From Patagioenas fasciata (Eukaryota > Chordata > Aves > Columbiformes > Columbidae), in NCBI RefSeq assembly GCF_037038585.1, contig NC_092526.1:6782001-6846000 (forward strand): 64,000 nucleotides of DNA, read 5' to 3'. Shown here piece by piece: positions 20,401-33,435 of the stretch. The notes beneath the pieces are model-generated. The model had not been told where the DNA came from. It ran no database searches and was given only the letters and a program-made list of their open reading frames with translations. Both the position numbers and the translations under genes were made by a program. The first letter of the stretch is position 1. Every line of letters begins with the position of its first letter.

Positions 20401-23400
20401 TGCCCTGTTCCAGCCACCTTCTGTTACGCACAATGTCTCACCCTGACTGGAGCTGCACGAGCACCCGGGCACGACCTCCACAAAGGGCACTGCTATTTTG
20501 GGGGCGCCTGTTAGTCCAACACCGTCTGTCAATTAAAAATTCAAGCAGACCGTGACGTGTCCATCAGGCTCATCCCAGCACGCACAGAAAATGTGGCTTT
20601 TTTTCCAACACTCTACAGCTTTTTCCCCAAGGAATGACCCACCCTCAGGAAAATGGGGCAGTTCTTGTGGGTCTCTTCACTTCTGACTAGATGTAGGGCA
20701 GCGGATTTCACAGGAACCCTCTGATCCAGCTGAGTACAACAGTTTATGCCTCCATTACCTAATTTTTCCTGAAGAATGCACACAGCAGACTGAGCGCTGC
20801 AGGACAGAGTGTGGCCATGTCTGCCATGGTAGATGGGAAGCAGGGACAAGGTGCAGATATGTTTTATACAAAGCATGAGAACAGCCACCACTGTCCCCTC
20901 CCAGCTGTGACACACTAACAACAAACAAAACAAAACAAATCCCCCTGAGGGAAAAAAAAAACCACAACCAAATCTGGCTAACAATGAGTCCAAACTCAAA
21001 ATTCCCGGGAAGAAGTGAAAATGAAAGCACACACCACAGAAAGGGTAACAGCAGGTAAGGACTAAGGCAAACCCAAGGTACATCCAGCCTCACCTCAGCA
21101 TTGCCCACAGCCACCACCTTCGTCTGTATTTCTGTACAGTGGGGACAACCTTCCTTCAGTCCCCCCACCTTGCTGCACAGGTTTGTGGGGCTCCAGGTGT
21201 TCCTATGATTAAGACTGAAAGATACTGCAGAGCTTAAAATTCCTAGAGGTGATATTTCTTCAGCTTCTGTCTTCAGCATATATGTGTAAAATACTCTTAT
21301 TGTCTCTAACTGATTGGCCCAGTTACAGTGGCCATCTCCAGGCAAAATGAGTTGTGCTTGTATTATGGAGAGAACTTTAAAAAGCAAGTCTGAGAACAGA
21401 GATCCAAGCAGAAGAAAATAGGAGACAAGTGTAAGGGCAAAGCTGTTTGCATAGACACGGTGCTAAGTGATTAGGTAAGTCCATAGGTCAAGGTCCATGA
21501 GGGCTGGAAATCCACTGATGCCTGTCAGTGCAAGCTGGGGCTTGGAAAAACACCTAAATGACCAATAGCCGGGTGGATATAGGAAATAAACCCTGAGCAC
21601 TGGTCCTGTTTTCACACACTTCAGCTAGCAGGAGCTTCTCAAAGGCTTCTCATTGCTATTTATTAGTAATTAGCAGAAAAGGCAGGGGATGGAGCCCTGT
21701 GGTGTGTGCACCGTGGCTTTGCATCGCCCACAGGCTGTGCAGCATGATGGGCAGCTGCAGTATCAAAGGAAAAATTAAGGAATATGTTGTATTTATCTCT
21801 CCTGATGGAAGGAATCCATCAAGTCAGGCAACAAGAGACAAGGTGGAATTGTTGGGTTTGGTCACCCATGAGACAAAAGCACCAGTTTTAACTTGGGATC
21901 TCAGTTTGTGCCTGAGCCAGTAACACGGTCCAATCGTTATTATCCTTTCACCATGTTTTTGTTGATGTCTTAGAAAAGAAGGATTTTTGGGGATGGGGAC
22001 AGTCACAGGCCACCAAGCATCCTTCTCTCAGTGGTGCTGCAGCACCTCGGGTGCAGTCTCACCGCAGACCAAAGTACGGCAGCCTCCTCCCAAAGTAAAC
22101 GACCTTAAGGCCAGCCAGGAAACAAAAGCTTCATTTTGCGAAACATTTGGGTTTGTTCCACAGGGACTTAATTGCCTTTTGTTTTCCTTTTGTGCAAAAA
22201 TGAAAGCATTCGGCAGAAAGAAATGCACTGCAGATAAGCATATAAACCAGGGATTAAGACACTCGCTGGGGAGACAAGAACCTCTACATCAAATCTTTGA
22301 TTTATTCCAGGAATTGGGCTTCTGTTAATCACCTATTTTTTGGTTCATTGGCCTAGTTGTATTTTGGGATGAATGTACCATTTTATCACATCAGAAATGG
22401 AACATTAATAGGAATGTACCGTTAATTTGGAAGATGCTTGTAGCTGCTGAAAAGAAATAAATGATGCTATAATTAAGGTTGAAAAATAATTCACTCAAAA
22501 ACCCTAGAACATTTACAGAATGCAGAGATGCAATGCAAATTTTCATGCTTGAAATATTCATAAATGATTTTGTGAGTCATCACAGTTCCCCTGTAAACAG
22601 TGTTTTAGGTAGCCAGTGCTTTGCTCTTGGTTTTGTGCTCATTCTCCTACAGATTGAGGGGGTTTATAACCTTCCATCAAACCCAGGGGGTCTGTGGTCC
22701 TGGTCTAGCGTGTTGATACCGGGCTGTCCCACCCTGGTGATGGAGGCACCCCATGGTTTGGACGGAACAGGGGATGGATGGTTCTGCCAGTGTTGGGAGG
22801 CCTGGGCTGAGCTGGGGAAGAGCCAGGCCTAAGCATGATTTAAGCAAGACAAGGGACTGTGGCTGCACTGGCAAGGCAAAGACAGGGTCTCAGCTGCGGG
22901 TGTCACAGGTGTTTAATGAATTGTTGCACTGCGGTCCCTGCTCCTGCTTCTGACATCCTGGTCAGGATTTGGGGGGAACTCAGCACAGTGTGAAGAGCCA
23001 ACGTGGCCTTAGTTGGGACCCTCCAAAACTCAGACATCTGGAGCTTCCCCAGCACTCTTAAAAGTTTTATCTACCCTACACAGTGGCTTTACAAGTAGTT
23101 TGATAAAAAACTTTGCAGTCACCTGTTTCCAGAGAGAATGTATCACATGGGAACAAGACAGAAAAAAGTTGGGAATAACGTTTTTTTTTCGTTCTTTGAC
23201 CTTGGTGTAATTTATTGCACTTTGCCTCATGGATTTTCTCAACCCAGGGCAAGGAAGGGAGGGCGATCTTCAGCAATCCTCCAAGAACAGGGAGACATCT
23301 CTGTTTCAAGCCTGTGCAGCTCAGCTCAGTACCACCAAGAGAAGAGGCACCTCCTGCAGCCAGGGAGATGCAGCTGTGCCGTCCAAAGCACATACTGAGC

Positions 23401-26400
23401 TCCTGGGTCCTCTAGTAACATGCTAATGCCACAAAAAGCCTTCATAAAAATATGCCTTATTCTTCCTTTGATCAGCTCTGTTTAAGCTGGATGCACCAAG
23501 TTTAACCTGTCAGATGGCCGAATGGTGACTGTTTAATTTTCCTAAACTTAATGGAGAGAGTGCCCGTAATTACACGTGGTCTTCTGTAACTTCTCAGCTT
23601 TCATGATGAAGTAGGAGACAGCATTATGGCACTTACAGCTATTGATTATTTAAACTAATGGACTGAGACTGATTGAATCTATTCCACAACCAGGGGATTC
23701 TGCGTTGTGTTTCTTTTATTAACTCAATAGAAAACATTTCTCAAACTGCAGGGTGGAGAGGTGGGTGGACCATGAGCACCCAGGTCCAGGCTGCTCCAGC
23801 CACAGTACTGAGGTGCCAGGATTGGGTTCTTCACCTCCAAATCTCTTGAGCCCAAGGCTGCTATGTTAACCTTTGTCCCACTGGTATCTCATCGGTCGTC
23901 TCATGTAGGTTTTTGCAAATGTTATGGATCTTTGTGCATTCTTGACCGTACACAACTTCAATAACCACCAAGCAGAAACACAAAATTTCTGTGTCAAAAC
24001 CCCCAAATTACTCGTATTTCAAAGTTCTTTTAGAAAGAACACATCCAAACAGCAAAAGTCTCCACTGCTTACCTACCAAATTTTAATTCAACGCACAAAG
24101 CTATTTTTTAGGACTGGAAGTGTGAACAAATCATATGGTGCGGGAGCGCACCAAGGGACATATTTAGGGAGACGCAGATTTACTGCCTCCTCTCCCCCAT
24201 AGTGCAGACCAGGGCTTGTCCACCCAACAGCTCAGCCTCAAGCAGGAAGGACTTGTGCCCTTCTCCCCAAGCAAGACCAGTTCCCCTCCAGGCCTGACTC
24301 CCCGTGCAGGCAATGCCCTTCCCCACAGGTGACCCAGAGTTGTTCCTCACTTACCTGCTGCCCTCCACCCCATCCTATGGAGAGTTTCAAGGCCTTAAGA
24401 AGTTCCGCTGAGGGTCTGCTCTTATCTCTGTTTCTTCTTGTGGTCCCACCATATGTCAAAAGTACATCTATAAAGAACGAACAATTATTTAATGGACTAA
24501 CTAGACTATCAAATGGGTTGTTTAGAAGTGTCCATCTGCAATGACATGGGTCAGTCACATGCTTATATCTCTTAGCCATTTAAGAAGATGTAAACCTGTC
24601 AAGCAGAAAACACTGATACAAACAGGACTGGCCCTCAGTGTGGCCAAGACCTCCAGCCTCCATCACCTGCCCCTGTCTGGGGGTGTTAGCAGCGTGGGGA
24701 TATCAGCCTCTCTGCTGTTGCTACTCTAGATGGACACAGATGTCCCACGTGTCTCACGGCAGCACACTGAGGACCTCTCAGCTGTCCCCTGGGCAACCTG
24801 AACAACCTATGACACATGCAAGGCCACCTCGCGGCTTCCCTTGCCACCTCTGTTGCAAGTGCAGCTGGTGGCTTGGTCACTTGCCCCTCGAGGAGCTGCT
24901 GTACCTCGAAGGCATGATTCGTTTTTCATCACAATAAAAGAAAAACATCTAACAAAAAGCATCTTTGCGATGTTTTGCTGGTCTCTGCAGGTGGGACGTG
25001 CGGTTGCCCATCGGCAGGGCAATGCTGACCTCTGCTGCCTGAAACCAAAATTATGAAAAAACCACCTGCAACAGCACCAGGTCTTGACAGAGCAGCTGTA
25101 GCACCACCAGGTGTAACATCATTTCCATATCACATAACCCAGGTGAGCACAGGTTTGTAGAGTGGCAAGCCACATCCTGAGGAGATGTTACAGAAGCCAA
25201 CTGGGTTACAGTCAGGGCCAAACCCTTTCTCAGTGGCAATGCCAGGAGCTTGGCTGCCTCCCATGGCAGGAAGGGTCAGGGTTGGTGTCCCCACGCATGG
25301 CAGCTGGTGCCAACATGCCCACCCCATCCAGCATGGTGGGCCTTACGAGAGCCCCAGCGAGCGGGCACACAGCCAGCCAGCAGCTCAGCCCCTTCCACCA
25401 ACTTCAAGTTTTCGGTCCTCATCTTGGAGAAGGAGAGAAGCAAAAAGGTTCAGGGGAGGTAAAACTGGAGCAATTGCATTACAAACCAACTGCGATCCTG
25501 CCGAGCGCTTCTGTGTCTGCCACACTCTGATCACAGCTGCAATGAGAACCACTGAGGGCTTTTTGCTAGAAAAACTCTTTGCATTCACACAGAAAACTTT
25601 CACATTGCTACCTGCTGGTGTGCAGGTGATACAGAAGAGGAGCAAGGCACACATTGATCCTGAGCAGGCAGCATGTAAAGGGAAAGCTGAAGTGTAAACG
25701 CACCCTTGTGGAGTTTTTTGCCATCAGCTGTGTCTCTTGGTATCTGCATAAGGTGCTTTATTACTGCTGCTAATCTGCAGGTGGGCAAACAGAGACACAG
25801 AGGAGTCAAGTGACCAACTCACAGAGGGAAAAGAAAGAGTCAGGGTCAGCAAGTGTTTGCCGACCCCTCAACACATGAACAAACCCAACAGCACTGCACC
25901 CTGAGCGAGTTCTGGCTGGAGGATCCACCACACAACCTTCTGCTGCTCCTCATCAGAGGAAGAATTATGTCTGTTTGTGGTCAAGGTGGTCTATCCTGGG
26001 ATGTGTATTTCTTAGTCGTTGTCACAACTGCTAATTTATCTCTGGTAATTAGTTTCTGTGCCTTGGAGCAGTGAAGCGCAAATAAGCATTTAACATTGAT
26101 CTATTGCAGCACTTCCCTGGGTAAATAGATCGCTTTGGTGTTGGCTGGTGCTGATGCATCAGTGTCTTTTATGATCAGTGGAATTACTCAGGCATCAGCT
26201 CAGCGACAAACCAAAAAACATGTCTAAGCTTTTAAAACCAAGCTTGGGAAACATGTCTTCTCTGACCTGCTCATGCTCTGGAGGACAACAGCAGCACCCC
26301 CCTCCTCCTGCTCCCGGGCACAAGCCCAAAGCGCTCCCGAGGGAAGATCGTATCGCACACAGAGACGCTTGGGGACCAGGGCAGCAGAAATGTCCTTTGC

Positions 26401-29400
26401 GCTCTCAAACCTCATGATTCCTTAGTTTCAGGTTTTACAGGCACTACACAACTTGCATGGTCAGCTCAGGGCCGTAGTCTGCCCTAATTAAAGAGTTTTA
26501 AAGCAATTATACATCATTATATTTGTTTACTTTTAGATGCAAGAATGTGACATCACGGGTGTAAGAGCAAGGATCTGTAATGACCCTGTCAAGTCATTGA
26601 AGAGGCAGAAATGGAAAACAGGGTGTGATGCACCGTGGGGTCCTCGGGCACGGCACAGGTCATGTCAGATGAGCTCTTCTTTGGGAAGATTATTTACGTA
26701 TTTACTTACTTAGGCTGAAAAAATGCCACTGCTCCAACTTCTCCTGTCTCTAAATAAGGTGCCACCTTAAGTAAGGTGCCACATGGGGCATAGTTATGGG
26801 TAAGGAAATGGCTAAAAGCGAGACACCACGTGGTGTTTTAAAAAGGTAACTGTGAGACCAGAGAAAATCTACTGCAGAATGTCCATGGACTAAACACAGG
26901 TAGTAATTCCATTACTTAGTCTTAGCAAGTATGACAGAAACATGAAACTTTTTGATGAGAAAAAGCTCCAGCTATACCGGTACCAACAGGGATAGGGATG
27001 CTGTAAAAAAGCAAAAACTCAAACAGCTGATTTTGAAGACTTTGGTAGCAGGATCCACCAACAATTCATTGCAGCAGCGGCAATGGACCCTGACAGGAGC
27101 ACCTACTCTAACCTGAGCTCATCAGTGGGGCTGCCAGGAAAATAAATGCAGGTGTGCTGTTCTACCCCAGCATACAGAACAGGTCCAGACATACAATGTC
27201 TGGCAAAAATGAACAAGGAAAAGTATTTTTATTAGAAGGAAACTATATTAAAACATGCATTGAAAAGAATGTATGTAATAGTTGCTAACCTACACGGGAC
27301 AAAGCAGAAATGATAATCAAAAAAGCATGATCATACATTAAGTAGGATGGACTATAAAATACCAATTAATCTAGAAATAAATTACAGACAGTAGAATCTG
27401 TCACAGCTAGTATAGTTTTCTGCTTACTATAATAATTAAATGTGTTATTATTGTTTGGTAGGGAAGTGCTTTATTCTGTAGATACCAAATTCTTTATTTG
27501 AAAGAGTTGCACGTTCATCTTTATAACTGTGAAATTAAAAACAGGTCATAAGGTCTCACTTTGATTGAAAGACTCTTCCAGAACATGGAAAGACATATCA
27601 AATCAGTGCCCATCACCTGGATACACTGGCTCTTCTGCAACCGTATTTAACAAAGTGCAATTTAAAAACTGTTCCTTCAGGGGCTGAGAAGTATTAGCTG
27701 CTTGCGGTGCTCAAAAATGATCCCAATTCTTCGTTTGAGGTATGAAACCAGGCTGCACAAATTCAAAGTGGCTAATTTTATCATGACCCCAAAAATGTGT
27801 AGCATTTGGAAAGTAATTTCTCCCCAGCCATTAGCTCCATTGTCCTCATTAAATATCTTTTCTTCTTCTAGTTAGATTGGAGATGGAGAATACCTATTCA
27901 TGATCATATTACTGAATCACTTTATAGCAGTGGACAAGTTGCAGTGGCCAACATTTAACAAGTGGGTATTTCAGTTTATCAACCCAAGTCCTAATTTTTC
28001 AGGCATGTTTTCTTTTCCAAGGCTGTAAAAATGTTCACCGGCATCTGTGACAATCATATCACTAGTATGAGTTCCTAAAATAGAGGTAGGAATTAGGAAG
28101 CTAATTTTGAGTACTCTCATTTGGAGACGGTCTCACACTTCTGCCCACCTAGAACTAGTTCTAATTAAAGTTCAACAGCAGCTCCCAGCTTTATATAAAG
28201 AACTAACACAACAGGAATATATGATTAAAACAAAAAAAGCTTCTCATCGGTCCTTTTGACCTTTTTCCTCCTGCTGGGTTTGTTTCAGTCCGACAACTTC
28301 TGCTTGCTTTGAGTATTTTGGATAATTTTTTGCCTCTGACACTTTCTTTCTTGGTATCTCCAAAGAACACAAAAAAAGCATTAAAAACCTGTTGCGGTTG
28401 GACTTCCAAGCCTGTGCTGCATAAAGAAAGCCACAATTAGACAAAACCAATTGAGGGCCTGGTGAACTGATGAATAAAACACGCTTTGATAAAAGAATCC
28501 GCCTAAGTGCAAAGTATCCTTATAACATTGCTTGGGTGGAAAAAGGCCTCTTTCCTCAGCCAAAGTTTCTCAAAGCAAGAAGAGGATTTTGAGACTACTG
28601 TTACTGAAATAGTCATCAAGGTGTTCAGGAAAGTAGTTATCCACCTCAAAAATACAGGTTATCAAATAAAACTCTATTTCCAAGTATTTCAAACATGGAA
28701 TTTTCTCAGCTGCAAATTCAAAGGGAAGCTGATGCCTGGGAGCCTTATTATCGTTTGAGGAGTTATTAAAGAATAGAAAACATCAAGAGAGAGCACGCTA
28801 GCAGATCGGGTTGAAAAGTACAAATCACTTTTTTTTTTAATTCCTGAAAAGTCAAATATCAAAATAAATTCACTTCAGGCACATTCACGTCAGTTTTCAT
28901 CAGCTTTCTCGCATGACTTTTATTGGCACAAATGATCACAGGAAGCAAACTTCACACTGAAAGTGCTCTACCCACCTCCGAAGGGTAAGTTCATTAGGAA
29001 GGATTAATTGGGTGAAGGGATTATCTCCTTTGAGAGATCTTTTTCATGTTAGCACTTAATAATGTTCACTCTATTCAAGCTAACTCAGGAGAGCAACTTT
29101 CCACTGTCACTCTGAATAGGCACAACACTACTGTCTCGTGTCAACTATTTTTATTTCCATTGTAATGAAACAAACGCCCTTTACTCAACGATCAAAGGAA
29201 GACAGATGCCACAGTAGAGGGCAGAAAATGAGGTACCGGAGGTTCAAAGGACACATTATATCTGCTGATGTGACCTGCTTTTGCTCAGTGAACTTATCTA
29301 CGAGCATCTCGACTCAGACACGGAGGGTAGGATTCAGCCTTGTGCAATGCTTTGTGCCGGAGCTCTGCAGCAGCTGAGACCAACTTCTGCCTTTAACAAA

Positions 29401-30257
29401 GAGCTTTATTCACTTTTTTGGGCATTGTGAAGGCCCTCCGCACATTCATCACCGAATAATAGCCTGCAGGAGAGATGCATTAAAACACATTTTTTATGAG
29501 CATCTAAAAGCATTGCCTCCTGTTGAAGTCATCTGGTACCATCTCTACTTAGGACTGAGAAGATTTAGAGCACTTGCATTTGTTGTTACAGGAAAAAAAA
29601 GAAAATAAGGTTTCCAGCTGTTCAGAAAAGGAAGGGTTGGAGGCTGGTGCTGTATTTCTGCTTGTTGTACAACCAGTCCTATAAAACCAGAACTTGCTGT
29701 GGGTTGGGTCTTATCATTTTTAAGAGGAAAGACCTTGCAAAGGGCTTGTTTTGTATTTGTCTAAGCACTTCAAGCACGATGGTTATCCTGTCCACGATGG
29801 CAGCATCAGCTTAGGTTTTGTAGATATTGCAATGTCCTTCTCTTTCAGAGAAGATTTAACTGACACACAAAATATTGTAGGAAGAACAGATTATAGTTTT
29901 AACAAACTTCAGAATTTCTATTGCTATTTAGCAGGCTGCATTTTATAATTATTTTGAGTTATATGGTTATAACAACAGAAACATATCACTGTTAGGGTCT
30001 TCTGATTGTCCCTATTCTAAATCTTGGTTTTCTTTGTTTAAGAGCTTTCCCCAAATCCTCATTTCTCAAGCTGAAATTTCTCAAGCTTGGTTTCATCCTG
30101 ACAGTGAAAGTCTCTGGAATGCATGAAAACAAAAAGCATAAAGAGAATGTCTTTACACTTAATCTTTTACCAGAAAAAGACCCCACACAAATACTCCCAG
30201 AACTTTTAATCACATGGCAAAAGAGCAGAAGTAGTAATGGTTGTCACTGAGCTTTTC
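17461..30257. other. Large intergenic stretch, no gene recognised
   Basis: I see no exon, RNA gene or clear transposon here. Simple A-rich tracts occur at 20921-20965, and AT-rich stretches at 22.3-22.6 and 27.2-28.1 kb. The longest open frame (minus, 21387-20755) has low-complexity hydrophobic content and no domain pattern. Confidence 0.5.
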
Positions 30258-30262
30258 CTTGT
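30258..30262. repeat. Target-site duplication, left copy (CTTGT)
   Basis: It is identical to the 5 bp at 30852-30856 on the other side of the LTR, which defines the insertion exactly. Confidence 0.85.
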
Positions 30263-30851
30263 TGTCAGAGGCACCCCAAAAATCAATTTCGGCAGGCAAC
30301 AATCCCCAAACAGACTTTATTCTGACTATAACTGTTTAGTGGAGAACCACCTAGAAATGGGGTTTATTCAGAATTATTCAGCACCCCAACAACATTATAA
30401 AACACAGGTTTGGGTACCGCTTAGGAGCTAATTACTACACAGCGGATTCAGACTCAAGGGATCCCAACACTCCAGAGTCGTGATTCAAAATGCGAATCTT
30501 CCCACTCATAACAAGTGAAGACTCTCAAGGGTACCCAGATGGCTTACCAGTTTGGTTAAGTGTTTCAGTCCTTGAGGAACACTCCAATCTAGCCAGTAAA
30601 AACACCTCCCAGCATACTCATTGCTCTATGAAGATCAACTCAAAGGAGTCTCAAGCATCTCCATTTATACCCTCAATGAATCTGAGCTGTGGCCATTAAT
30701 GGCGGTGGTCCAGAAACTTCTCTCAACCAAGGCTTTTCATTGGTCAAGAGCCCTGTCTGTCAATCAAGGGGCGGGCACATAACCATAGTGGTCCATCAGC
30801 TAGTGCTTTTTTGGGGCTGAAGAGAGATGGGGGGGAAGTACAACTGCTACA
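30263..30851 (-). mobile_element. Solo LTR of an endogenous retrovirus, ERVL-like
   Basis: On the minus strand the 589-bp element runs from TGTAGCAGTTG to CCTCTGACA, with the TG...CA ends expected of an LTR. It is flanked by identical 5-bp target copies (CTTGT at 30258-30262 and 30852-30856). Promoter signs in order are a GC box (about 30767-30774), CCAAT (30739-30743) and TATAAA (30661-30670). Two AATAAA signals lie at 30363-30368 and 30316-30321, so the U3-R-U5 layout is readable. No internal retroviral genes adjoin it, so it is a recombined solo LTR. The 5-bp duplication fits ERVL or class I elements better than ERVK (6 bp); the family name is inferred. Confidence 0.85.
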
Positions 30852-30856
30852 CTTGT
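30852..30856. repeat. Target-site duplication, right copy (CTTGT)
   Basis: It is identical to 30258-30262 and directly follows the CTACA end of the LTR. Confidence 0.85.
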
Positions 30857-31189
30857 TCTGCAGGAGACTGATGTTAAGTGATGGGGTTATAGGAACCTTT
30901 GCAGATGAAGCAAAGACAAAATGGTTGGGGGAAGCGGTAGTATTTTCACCCCAGTTGAGGAAGACCATTCCCTTTGCAAGGTGCCACGAGAAGACCACGA
31001 TGTGTGGACGAAGAAGCCTGAGGTCTGGCAAGTGGTTCTGAGGGCCCAGTTGGAGAGAAGGGATGATGCAGGAGCTCTGAGGAGAAGAGATCACGGTAAG
31101 CTGGTCCATGGGACATTTGAGGACAAGTTGTGTCCCTTGTACAAGAGCATGTGTGCCTCACTCCTGCAGGGTTTGCTTTTGAAGATTTT

Positions 31190-31400
31190 AGAATCATAGA
31201 ATCGTTTCAGTTGGAAGAGACCCTCAGGACCATCAAGTCCAACCATAACCTAACCTAACACCAAACCATGTCCCTAAGAACCTTGTCTAAACACCTTTTA
31301 AACCGCTCCAGGGATGGTGACTCCACTGCTTCCCTGGGCAGCCTGTTCTGATGCCTGACAACCCTTTCCAGGAAGAATTTTTCCTGATATCCAATCTTCT
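31190..31400 (-). mobile_element. CR1 LINE 3'-end fragment
   Basis: It begins AGAATCATAGAATCG, then GTTGGAAGAGACCCTCAGG and GGGATGGTGACTCCACTGCT, the antisense CR1 3' end. It sits about 330 bp right of the solo LTR. Confidence 0.9.
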
Positions 31401-33411
31401 TCTAATATTGTATCTTCTTTCCATGCAGCATTTAAATAGTTAGAGTGTTTGTCCTTAGGTACATGTTAGCTGGAGGGCACATTTCCATCAGCAGGCAGGG
31501 CCGAGAGAGGCTGAGGAACCTCGTGGTCAGAGGGATGACACTTGCAGCATGTAGAGGCAGCAGGTGAGGACAGATCAAAGGTGCTTTGGGGCGACCTCAG
31601 GGCTTTGATGCTGAAGTCCCAGGGTGCTGTTATGGGCAGGTATTTCAGAAGGGCTCCTGGGGGGTTTGATGCAGAAAGCCCCCGTGACCACATCCCCTTC
31701 GCTCTTGGTAAGCCTTTCACTTCACTGACCCACAGCCAAATGGGGCTGAAAGAAATGTTGTCAAAAAATAGGAAGCCATTCTGAAAGCAAACACATAGAA
31801 AAGCTTTTGGGACAAAGCAAAACTTGTCCTGCCTCTTGGAGGGGTTCTCCTCCACCTTTACACCCCAGAAGGGCCATCTGAGCCCCAACGGGAGTGGTGG
31901 GGACTTGCACAGGTGAGAGGTTTCTCGCTGGGTCAATGCACTGAGGACATTTCCACTGAAGAAAGGCCGTTTCTTTCTGAAGTGCAAGAATGTGAGCAAA
32001 AGGAAAGCCTTCAGTCTGTTCTGCATTCAATATCAGTCCACACGCGCTGCAAGTGCTTGAAATGCAATTAATAATGTCAGACCCTTTTACACTTTTAGAG
32101 AAGTTATTTATTATTACTTTTGTATTGTCATGACACTTATCACCTCAATAATAAAGTGTCTCACTTACTGTAATGGATCTAGCCTCAATGACCTGCCTGC
32201 GAGGAAAGGAAGATTTTAAAGATGGAAAATCAGGGCGCAGCAAGATGAAGTGATTATGGTCGCACTGGGGAGGCCTGTGGCAGAGCCCTGTGCAAACCTC
32301 AGCTCTCCTAGGAACAGGGACGGCCCTTAATTACAAAAATGAACTTCCCTTTGCATGTTTGGACTTAAATGTTCCTGTGTTGAATATCCAAGTGAGAAGT
32401 TTTTAACAGCAGGTACTCTCTGATATGATTTCCAGGCTGATTTTGGAAGCAGAAGGTGACAGATGGTTTTGCAGTCAGGGTGCACACAAATGTTAAAGGC
32501 AGGTCCAGGAGCAGAGTGACACGGCAGGAGGCACAGCAGCCCTGACAAACCCACAGTGAGGGGTTTTGGAGGCAGGGATCACCAGGGAAAAGGGCAAAGT
32601 CCTACCCAAACCCAGCCCACCAAAAAGCAGCATCCCGCACCACAATGCTGGCATTCTGCCTGCAGAGCAACTTCCATCTAATCATAAAATTACGATACCT
32701 GCTGGAAAACCATCATTAGCAGCCACTGACAGCTGATGGACAACCCCCAGGTTCTGCTTTGCCAACTGTTACCTGTCAGCTGCAAACACACTTGGTGTCA
32801 CCATGATGAGCTCATGTTTTCCTCCCCAGAGAACTGAAATGTGGGATGGAAAAACTTTTCCTCCATCTCTTCCCCTTGCAATGTTAAGGAGCATCTCCTA
32901 GTGCCAACCTCTCGTCCCCTGGGCTGTCAGCGCTGGGCTGGTAAGGGCTGGTTCTCCTTCTTGCTGATTCCTTTCCCTGCGCTTCCCACCTCACGACACC
33001 AAGGAGGTGGTGACTCTATGGAGAAGCTGGTGCCATCCAGTCCATAGCAGCCCTGAAATGAAAAGCCGAGCTGTCATATTTGCAGGGGCCAGATGGTCCT
33101 CATGTTAGAGGAAATAAAATAAATAAGTAAATAAAAACTTTTAAAATAATTTAAAAAAAGAGATGTCTTACAACCAAGATTAAAAGCAACTTTGAAGAGG
33201 CACTTGAAATGGATTTATTTGTTGCCATTATTTGCAAAATGTCTGGAAATAAATTAAGCACAGGAATGAGGAAAGGCAAGCGTGAGCTATGATTAGCTGG
33301 ATGCAGCCTTTGGTGCAGGAGGTCCCTGACCAACAGGTGACCAAAAGGCAGGAGAAGACTGGGGAAGGAAAATTAAATTGTCATAGAAGAAAGCCTGTTT
33401 TCTCTATTCCC

Positions 33412-33435
33412 TCCTTCCTTCCTTCCTTCCTTCTC
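33412..33435. repeat. (CTTC)n microsatellite
   Basis: About five or six CTTC units lie within a longer pyrimidine-rich stretch. Confidence 0.85.

Noticed and set aside
20755-21387. Longest non-exonic open frame, 210 codons, minus strand
   Set aside because: It has Phe/Leu/Ser-rich low-complexity translation, no domain pattern and no splice or neighbour support; a second frame overlaps it. Read as a chance frame.
30857-31189. Plus-strand charged frame between the solo LTR and CR1
   Set aside because: It might be old gene or repeat debris, but nothing recognisable was found and a minus-strand frame overlaps it.
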